A stretch of DNA of 12,119 nucleotides from VBAS01 sp035318985 (GTDB taxonomy: Bacteria; Bacteroidota; Bacteroidia; Chitinophagales; Chitinophagaceae), in assembly GCA_035318985.1 (NCBI GenBank), contig DATHDP010000103.1, positions 1 through 12,119 of the forward strand, in the 5' to 3' direction. This document shows positions 7,053 through 12,119 of this stretch, one piece after another. The position numbers were made by a program, and so were the translations under genes. Every line of letters begins with the position of its first letter. Positions within the stretch are counted from its first letter, which is position 1. Under the pieces are notes generated by a model, which worked only from the letters and a program-made list of their open reading frames with translations, ran no database searches and had not been told where the DNA came from.

Positions 7053-7511
7053 ATGACAATCATAGAAGAATTCAAAAGGAACTTTGTAGACGAGAAAACT
7101 AATAAGCTACATAAAGGTAAAATTATTAGTTCCTTGATTGTTATTTCTATTTTAATAGTTTTCATTGTATATAAAAATAAAAGTTTAAAATTTGAAGCTC
7201 AAGACAGAAGTGCTCATTCTATGTACACAATTGGCATAACAGGTGATAAGCATCATAACTTTAAAAGCTCAAAACCTACATTAATTTATTATTACAAAGT
7301 ATCAAACAGAAAATACAAAAGCCGAGAACATGTCGGCGCTAAAAACGAAAACACTGCAGTACCTAACGGAGGACGATACTATGTCCTGTTTTCTTATAAA
7401 AATCCTGCAAATAGTAGACTTCTATTAGACTTTCCTGTGCCAGACAGTATTCCAAGTTCTCCGGATATAGGGTGGTCATACATGCCAGGTTATGAGAAAA
7501 AAAATAATTAG
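7053..7511 (+). CDS. Small membrane-anchored hypothetical protein
   Basis: About 152 residues from ATG 7053; a GTG two codons upstream (7047) would add two residues, but the ATG is preferred. After a short polar N-terminus there is one strongly hydrophobic helix (about 24-41, ending IVFIVYKNK), then a soluble domain of about 110 residues. There is no cleavable signal peptide, so the protein is probably anchored with the C-terminal part outside or in the periplasm. The pattern YYYKVSNRKYKS, then GGRYYVLFSYKNPANSRLLLD and VPDS resembles small Bacteroidota proteins of unknown function that I have seen near immunity-like genes. I cannot name a family or function. Its stop is 25 nt before the ankyrin gene, so they probably form a two-gene unit. 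The coding sequence is AT-rich. Confidence 0.75.
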   Translation: MTIIEEFKRNFVDEKTNKLHKGKIISSLIVISILIVFIVYKNKSLKFEAQDRSAHSMYTIGITGDKHHNFKSSKPTLIYYYKVSNRKYKSREHVGAKNENTAVPNGGRYYVLFSYKNPANSRLLLDFPVPDSIPSSPDIGWSYMPGYEKKNN

Positions 7512-7536
7512 TCTTTATGCAAAAAGTGGATAAACT

Positions 7537-8022
7537 ATGAGTACAGCAACTTTAGTAGACTATGCAGAAAAAAATGAGATAAAAAAATTGAAAGAATTAT
7601 TGGATGCTGGTGAAGACATCAACAGTTATAATTACGATAAGACAGCATTGCATTCTGCTTGTATATCTAATTCAATTGAGGCCGCAAAACTTTTAATTGA
7701 AAATGGCATCAATGTAAATCTTCAAGATAGAATCACCCAAGCAGTGCCTCTGCATTATTGTGCAGTTTATAATTATTTCGATATGGCTATTTTATTATTG
7801 AATAAGGGGGCTAACCTAAACATTTCCGATAAATATGGCAATGAGCCTTTATGGGCCGCTGTATTCAACGTAAAAGGTGATTTGAAAAAGTTACCACTTG
7901 TTGAGCTGTTTTTGGAACACGGTGCAAAAAAGATCCATAAAAATAATGCGGATCGTAGTCCACTTGATTTTGCAAATCAAGTAAAATTTGCGCCTCTCCT
8001 GGAAGTGCTTCATAAATACTGA
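7537..8022 (+). CDS. Ankyrin-repeat protein
   Basis: A 161-residue protein made almost entirely of ankyrin repeats, a helix-loop-helix protein-binding scaffold. A degenerate first repeat covers about 4-33. A clear second follows (34-66, TALHSACISNSIEAAKLLIE then NGINVN), then a third (about 68-100, PLHYCAVYNYFDMAILLLNKG), a fourth (101-137, with a short insert around 112-119) and a partial cap (SPLDFA, 141-146). There is no signal peptide or membrane segment, so it is probably cytoplasmic. It follows the small membrane protein gene by 25 nt on the same strand. Small stand-alone ankyrin proteins in bacteria are often found in toxin-immunity loci, but no toxin is visible here, so that role is only a possibility. 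Confidence 0.9.
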   Translation: MSTATLVDYAEKNEIKKLKELLDAGEDINSYNYDKTALHSACISNSIEAAKLLIENGINVNLQDRITQAVPLHYCAVYNYFDMAILLLNKGANLNISDKYGNEPLWAAVFNVKGDLKKLPLVELFLEHGAKKIHKNNADRSPLDFANQVKFAPLLEVLHKY

Positions 8023-8055
8023 AATCAACATTTATAGATTTTCTTGGTGAAAACA

Positions 8056-8084
8056 CTGACAACGCCATAAAGGAATTAATTTTG
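8056..8084 (+). promoter_or_regulatory. Candidate Bacteroidota promoter for the FAD/Fe-S oxidoreductase
   Basis: TAATTTTG at 8077-8084 is a perfect match to the Bacteroidota -7 consensus TAnnTTTG and lies about 32 nt before ATG 8117. The -33 region is weak: only CTG at 8056-8058, about 18 nt upstream, stands in for TTG. If used, transcription would start near 8090 and leave a short leader. Confidence 0.4.
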
Positions 8085-8116
8085 GCCACTTACAACCAAT
8101 CAATATTTCACAGTTA

Positions 8117-11047
8117 ATGAAGGAGAAACTGCAGCAGTTAGAACAAAAACTTGAAGGAGACCTTTTTTTTGACATTACGATGCGTACCCTGTATGCTACA
8201 GATGCATCAGCCTACCGTGAAATGCCATTAGCGGTGGCTATTCCAAAAACTATTGAAGACATTAAACTCCTCATTGCATTTGCAAAGAATGAAAAGACCT
8301 CATTGATCCCAAGAACAGCAGGTACTTCGCTGGCAGGGCAAGTGGTAGGCAGTGGAATTATTGTAGATGTTTCAAAATATTTTACCCAGATATTAGAATT
8401 GAATAAAGAAGAAAATTGGGTCAGAGTACAACCCGGTGTTATCCGTGATGAATTAAATATGTTTCTAAAACCACATGGTTTGTTTTTCGGACCAGAAACA
8501 TCAACTGCCAACAGGGCCATGATCGGAGGAATGGTTGGTAATAATTCCTGCGGCTCCAATTCTGTTGTGTACAGAAGTACAAGGGAACATTTGCTGGAAG
8601 TAAAAGCATTGTTGAGTGATGGCAACGAAGCAGAATTCAAATCATTAAACATTGATGAGTTTCATTCAAAATGCGAAGGCACAGGGTTGGAAGCAGATAT
8701 ATACAGATCAGTCCGCAGCATATTGAGTAACTATGAAAACCAGGTAGAAATAAGAAAAGAGTTTCCAAAAAAATCAGTAGAAAGACGAAACACAGGTTAT
8801 GCGATCGATTCATTACTGGAATCGGCACCGTTCACTGCGGGCAAAGAAGATTTTAATTTTTGTAAACTGATCGCAGGATCAGAAGGCACACTGGCTTTTA
8901 TTACTGAAATAAAATTGAATGTAGTACCACTACCGCCAAAAGAAGTTGGTTTGCTTTGTGTACACTTTAATTCTATTGATGAATCACTAAGGGCAAATCT
9001 TATTGCTTTAAAATATAAACCAAGTGCCAGCGAACTGATAGACCATTATATTCTTGAATGCACGAAAGAAAATAAAGAACAGGTCAAGAATCGTTTTTTT
9101 GTACAAGGTGATCCGGGTGCCATACTGGTTATCGAATTTGCAAAAACGAATCGCGAAGAAATAATTGAACTTGCTAAACAAGTTGAAGCAGACATGAGAG
9201 TCGCAGGATTGGGTTACCACTTTCCCCTACTATTTGGCGAAGACTCAAAAAAAATATGGACACTACGCAAAGCAGGACTTGGCTTATTAAGCAATTTACC
9301 CGGCGATGAAAAAGCAGTGCCTGTAATAGAAGATACAGCAGTGGATGTAAATGATCTGCCTAATTACATCAGGGATTTCAATGAAATATTAAAGAAGCAT
9401 AATCTGTATTCAGTGCATTATGCACATGCCGGTTCAGGCGAGATACATTTGAGACCTATTATCAATTTAAAAACAAAAGAAGGCAACAAGCTTTTTAGAA
9501 CAATCGCAGAAGAAATAGCAACATTGGTAAAAAAATATAATGGCTCACTTAGTGGCGAACATGGCGATGGAAGATTGCGAGGTGAGTTCATTAAACAAAT
9601 GGTGGGTGAAAAAAATTATCTACTACTGAAAGAAGTAAAACGAACCTGGGATCCGGAAAATATCTTCAATCCGAATAAGATCGTTGATACTCCCCCGATG
9701 GATACGATGCTGCGCTATGTTCCCGGTCAGCAAACTCCTGCTTTCAAAACCTTTTTTCGTTTTCATAACCAGGATGTGTTGCAACATGCCGAACAATGTA
9801 ATGGCAGCGGTGATTGCCGCAAAACACAATTATCAGGTGGTACAATGTGTCCGTCTTTTATGGCGACACGCAATGAAAAAGATACAACAAGAGCAAGAGC
9901 AAATATCTTGAGAGAATTCTTGACCAACTCAAATAAACTTAACCGGTTTGATCATAAAGAGATCTATGATGTAATGGATCTATGCCTCAGTTGCAAAGGT
10001 TGTAAATCAGAATGTCCGAGCAATGTGGATGTAGCCAAACTGAAAGCCGAATTCTTGCAACACTATTATGATGCGAATGGTGTTCCATTCCGGTCGAAAT
10101 TAATTGCAAACTTCAGCGCTTCAGCAAAGCTTGGCGCCATGGCTCCGGGTATTTATAATTTTTTAATAACGAATAGGGTTATCAGTAGGCTTGTAAAAAA
10201 GTTTTCAGGATTTGCAGCAGAACGTTCAATGCCGACAATGTATAAAACGACTTTAAAAAACTGGTATGAGAAAAGTAAAAAGTCAAAAGTAAAAAGTCAA
10301 AAGTTGGAGAAAGTAGATCGCAAGGTCTATTTATTCTGTGATGAGTTTACAAATTATAACGATACAGAGATCGGCATCAAAGCGATCCAGTTACTTGAGA
10401 AACTTGGATATGAAGTAATCATCCCGGATCATATTGAAAGCGGTAGAGCCTGGTTGTCGAAAGGATTGATTAGAAAAGCAAAAGAAATAGCAAATAAAAA
10501 TATTTCACTGCTTCATCCATTAATAATTGCTGATACACCATTAATAGGCATTGAACCTTCAGCCATTCTTACTTTCCGTGATGAATATATTGACCTTGCC
10601 GATGATGCGCAATTTGAAAAAGCAAAACAATTGGCAGTAAATGTTTTTTTGATCGATGAGTTTATCGCCAATGAAATTGAAAAAGGAAATATCAGGAAAG
10701 AACAATTTACCAAAGAGCAAAGAACGATCAAGCTGCATGGACATTGCCAGCAAAAAGCATTATCAAGTGTGGCGCCTTCGGTAAAAATATTATCAATGCC
10801 GGAAAATTATAAAGTAGAGGTAATCCCTTCGGGTTGTTGCGGCATGGCTGGTTCCTTTGGTTATGAAAAAGAACATTACGATCTGTCAATGAAGATCGGC
10901 GAACTTGTTTTGTTCCCCACTGTTCGCAAACAAACTGATGATGTAATTATTGCAGTACCCGGCACCAGTTGCCGCCACCAGATAAAAGATGGTACAGGTA
11001 AAAAAGCATTTCATCCGGTGGAAGTGTTATGGGATGCATTGGTTTGA
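8117..11047 (+). CDS. FAD-linked oxidase / Fe-S oxidoreductase fusion (YdiJ-like, GlcD-GlcF type)
   Basis: A 976-residue fusion of a flavin dehydrogenase and an iron-sulfur subunit. The FAD-binding PCMH domain is at about 30-270, with PRTAGTSLAGQ (65-75) and GPETSTANRAMIGG (125-138). The FAD-oxidase C domain follows to about 530, with HAGSGEIHLRP at 437-447 and SGEHGDGRLRGEFI at 479-492. Then come cysteines 561, 567 and 578 and a ferredoxin-like CxxCxxCxxxCP motif at 623-633. The C-terminal CCG domain has Cys877, the CCG at 907-909 and Cys952. Such proteins (E. coli YdiJ is a 2-hydroxyglutarate dehydrogenase; relatives use D-lactate or glycolate) oxidise 2-hydroxy acids and pass electrons to the respiratory chain. 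The substrate here is unknown. A Lys/Ser linker at about 719-730 is written by a 7-bp DNA repeat. It appears monocistronic. Confidence 0.92.
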   Translation: MKEKLQQLEQKLEGDLFFDITMRTLYATDASAYREMPLAVAIPKTIEDIKLLIAFAKNEKTSLIPRTAGTSLAGQVVGSGIIVDVSKYFTQILELNKEENWVRVQPGVIRDELNMFLKPHGLFFGPETSTANRAMIGGMVGNNSCGSNSVVYRSTREHLLEVKALLSDGNEAEFKSLNIDEFHSKCEGTGLEADIYRSVRSILSNYENQVEIRKEFPKKSVERRNTGYAIDSLLESAPFTAGKEDFNFCKLIAGSEGTLAFITEIKLNVVPLPPKEVGLLCVHFNSIDESLRANLIALKYKPSASELIDHYILECTKENKEQVKNRFFVQGDPGAILVIEFAKTNREEIIELAKQVEADMRVAGLGYHFPLLFGEDSKKIWTLRKAGLGLLSNLPGDEKAVPVIEDTAVDVNDLPNYIRDFNEILKKHNLYSVHYAHAGSGEIHLRPIINLKTKEGNKLFRTIAEEIATLVKKYNGSLSGEHGDGRLRGEFIKQMVGEKNYLLLKEVKRTWDPENIFNPNKIVDTPPMDTMLRYVPGQQTPAFKTFFRFHNQDVLQHAEQCNGSGDCRKTQLSGGTMCPSFMATRNEKDTTRARANILREFLTNSNKLNRFDHKEIYDVMDLCLSCKGCKSECPSNVDVAKLKAEFLQHYYDANGVPFRSKLIANFSASAKLGAMAPGIYNFLITNRVISRLVKKFSGFAAERSMPTMYKTTLKNWYEKSKKSKVKSQKLEKVDRKVYLFCDEFTNYNDTEIGIKAIQLLEKLGYEVIIPDHIESGRAWLSKGLIRKAKEIANKNISLLHPLIIADTPLIGIEPSAILTFRDEYIDLADDAQFEKAKQLAVNVFLIDEFIANEIEKGNIRKEQFTKEQRTIKLHGHCQQKALSSVAPSVKILSMPENYKVEVIPSGCCGMAGSFGYEKEHYDLSMKIGELVLFPTVRKQTDDVIIAVPGTSCRHQIKDGTGKKAFHPVEVLWDALV
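10271..10305 (+). repeat. Five heptamer units in frame within the FAD/Fe-S gene
   Basis: Five perfect 7-bp units AAAAGTN run head to tail (10271-10277, 10278-10284, 10285-10291, 10292-10298, 10299-10305), with last bases A, C, A, C, T. Because 7 is not a multiple of 3, the units are read in all three frames in turn and give a Lys/Ser/Val/Gln-rich linker (about residues 719-730). This links the Fe-S part to the CCG domain without breaking the frame. Confidence 0.85.
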
Positions 11048-11055
11048 TTTGATTG

Positions 11056-11096
11056 CTGCTGAAGTAATTCTGATTGAACTTTTGTTGCGACGCTCT
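11056..11096 (+). repeat. Interspersed repeat, copy B
   Basis: This stretch lies 8 nt after the stop of the FAD/Fe-S gene. Positions 11073-11096 match the reverse complement of 11900-11925 at 22 of 24 bases with a 2-base gap, including the shared block CTTTTGTTGCG. A GCTGC block just upstream (from about 11056) also fits the start of copies A and C, with a longer spacer. Together with copy C it brackets the Imm52-like gene as an inverted repeat. Confidence 0.55.
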
Positions 11097-11167
11097 GTTC
11101 AACTCCTGTTCTTTGATTTAGTAAATCGTAAAATAGAAATACTCCCGACAACTGGGCAGAAAAGAAT

Positions 11168-11845
11168 CTAAACGAGTTTTTTTAATGATAGAAGTTCATT
11201 TATTAAATCATAATCATAGCAGATATCATTCTTAGTTTTTAAGTAATACAGATGGCCATTATTAAGGGTCTCGTGAATAATATTTTCACTGAATTTTGGA
11301 ATCTGGTTCAAATTTTTAAAATATGTAACCCAACCAATTTTATTGATTAATCCCGTTTCATCTTTTAGTTTATTTGAGTTTAATACAACACTATCGGGCT
11401 GCCATATTTTTATAAGAAGACTTATAACTGCCTTTTGCTTATCTAATTTTAGTAATCTTTCTTTAGATTCCTCTGCTATCGGCAATATGATAACACAAGA
11501 ATTTGAAAAAAATTTGGAGGCATGTCCACCATTTATGGATATACTGCTTGAATATTCTTCTTTATGACCTGTCCATAGGTCAATTGAATATCCAATATTT
11601 GAAAAGCCTTCATTATCCAAATCATTTTTCTTAATCCCATTTTTATAAAGCGTCTCAATGTTATTCTTTTCAATTGAAACTCTTCTACTCGCTTCTTTTT
11701 TATTGTAACCCTTCTCATACCAGTTCATAAACTCTTTATCCAAATTAGATAGCTCTTGCAAAAACATAATAGTCTTGTTAACAACGGTCGCCAAATCTTC
11801 TTTCCGATTCCACCAATAGGCTCCTATATAGAATACATCTACCAT
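11168..11845 (-). CDS. Imm52-like immunity protein
   Basis: A 225-residue protein that I assign tentatively to the Imm52 family, predicted immunity proteins of polymorphic toxin systems often paired with Tox-REase-5-type nuclease toxins. Matching features, from memory of the family: N-terminal YIGAYWWNR (6-14), FMNWYEKG (39-46), SIDLWTGH (87-94), NSCVIILP (115-122) and GWVTYF (171-176), at a length near the usual 220-250. There is no signal peptide or membrane helix, so it is cytoplasmic, as expected for binding an incoming toxin. No toxin, Rhs, VgrG or PAAR gene is in the window, so it would be an orphan. It is convergent with the FAD/Fe-S gene (120-nt gap). The leader before ATG 11845 is A/T-rich and abuts repeat copy C. 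The sequence is AT-rich, fitting acquisition. Confidence 0.75.
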   Translation of the reverse strand: MVDVFYIGAYWWNRKEDLATVVNKTIMFLQELSNLDKEFMNWYEKGYNKKEASRRVSIEKNNIETLYKNGIKKNDLDNEGFSNIGYSIDLWTGHKEEYSSSISINGGHASKFFSNSCVIILPIAEESKERLLKLDKQKAVISLLIKIWQPDSVVLNSNKLKDETGLINKIGWVTYFKNLNQIPKFSENIIHETLNNGHLYYLKTKNDICYDYDLINELLSLKKLV

Positions 11846-11873
11846 TTTATTATTTTATTGGGTCATACACATA

Positions 11874-11943
11874 TGTAGAATAGAATTACCGAACGTACAA
11901 GAGTGCGACGCAACAAAAGCTCAATAGCCGTATTGCAGCCGAC
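11874..11943 (-). repeat. Interspersed repeat, copy C
   Basis: This 70-bp element is read on the minus strand, where it starts with a GGCTGCAATACGG block, passes through TTTTGTTGCGTCGCAC and TTGTAC, and ends AATTCTATTC. It contains the odd palindrome TGCGACGCA. It is the reference copy to which A (6864-6931) and B (11056-11096) align. It lies between the start of the Imm52-like gene and the stop of the BNR protein gene. Confidence 0.55.
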
Positions 11944-11958
11944 TTAATAAATAATCTC

Positions 11959-12119
11959 TCAATCCACAAACTGCACCGAATAGATCATCGGCAAATAATT
12001 ATTTATTGTTTGCCAGCTTTCACCACGATCAGGAGAGAAAAATAAATTACCTGTAGTTGTACCAAACGCAAGTGCATCACCGGAGTTTACAAGACAATGA
12101 CGATACACTATATCAAAAC
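11959..12119 (-). CDS. BNR / sialidase-like beta-propeller protein, C-terminal end (partial)
   Basis: The last 52 codons and stop of a minus-strand gene that enters from beyond the right edge. The tail reads FDIVYRHCLVNSGDALAFG, then TTGNLFFSPDRGESWQTI, then YSVQFVD and the stop. SPDRGESWQ is a clear BNR/Asp-box (S-x-D-x-G-x-x-W), the turn motif of sialidase-type and VPS10-like beta-propellers. Proteins ending like this in Bacteroidota are often annotated as WD40/YVTN/BNR-like or exo-alpha-sialidase. One Asp-box does not show sialidase activity, and the catalytic residues would lie outside the window. Confidence 0.85.
   Translation of the reverse strand, partial: FDIVYRHCLVNSGDALAFGTTTGNLFFSPDRGESWQTINNYLPMIYSVQFVD

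Noticed and set aside
6974..7165. Minus-strand frame of 63 codons before and across the small membrane protein gene
   Set aside because: It overlaps the start and membrane helix of a better plus-strand candidate; its C-terminal part falls in repeat-like intergenic DNA.
8212..10753. Multiple minus-strand frames opposite the FAD/Fe-S gene, the longest 146 codons
   Set aside because: The plus-strand protein covers the region with intact motifs throughout; the antisense translations resemble no family.
11115..11127. GATTTAGTAAATC hairpin as terminator between convergent genes
   Set aside because: The stem is only 5 AT-rich base pairs and no T tract follows on either strand, so it does not qualify as an intrinsic terminator.
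1..12119. tRNA, rRNA or riboswitch
   Set aside because: No cloverleaf, conserved rRNA block or known riboswitch core was recognised by reading the gaps, all of which are shorter than 200 nt.

Overview
The window looks like chromosomal DNA from an AT-rich member of the Bacteroidota, most likely near the Chitinophagaceae. The reasons are a DUF3822 gene coupled to rsmD, an lpxK of the short Bacteroidota form, a perfect TAnnTTTG-type -7 element before one gene, weak or absent Shine-Dalgarno sequences, and heptanucleotide repeats of a kind I associate with this phylum. The placement is inferred from gene content and style; no 16S or other marker gene is present.

Layout. Positions 1-5316 hold a tightly packed minus-strand gene train, read right to left: DUF3822 protein, rsmD (16S rRNA methyltransferase), 5-formyl-THF cyclo-ligase, lpxK (lipid A 4'-kinase), rnr (RNase R) and a truncated polyprenyl synthetase. 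Neighbours overlap or lie within 8 nt of each other, except for a 60-nt gap between rsmD and the cyclo-ligase gene. The train is probably one or two operons of housekeeping genes (RNA processing, folate, lipid A, isoprenoids). Positions 5317-5502 form a divergent intergenic region dominated by an inverted array of 7-bp repeats. A MATE transporter follows on the plus strand (5503-6861).

Positions 6862-8022 look accessory: a degenerate interspersed repeat, a small membrane-anchored protein and an ankyrin-repeat protein. A long FAD/Fe-S oxidoreductase (8117-11047, GlcD-GlcF type fusion) follows. Next comes a minus-strand gene resembling Imm52 immunity proteins (11168-11845), bracketed by inverted copies of the interspersed repeat. 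The window ends in the C-terminus of a BNR/sialidase-like beta-propeller protein on the minus strand.

The most notable signals lie between and inside the genes. Heptamer-periodic DNA occurs at four places (231-258, 3925-3952, 5366-5474, 10271-10305), two of them inside reading frames. A roughly 70-bp degenerate element occurs three times around the accessory genes. Also unusual are a glycine in the catalytic DPPY motif of RsmD, a DUF3822 frame that seems to lack a normal start codon at its natural N-terminus, and an immunity-like gene with no visible toxin. No transposase, CRISPR array, tRNA or rRNA was seen.
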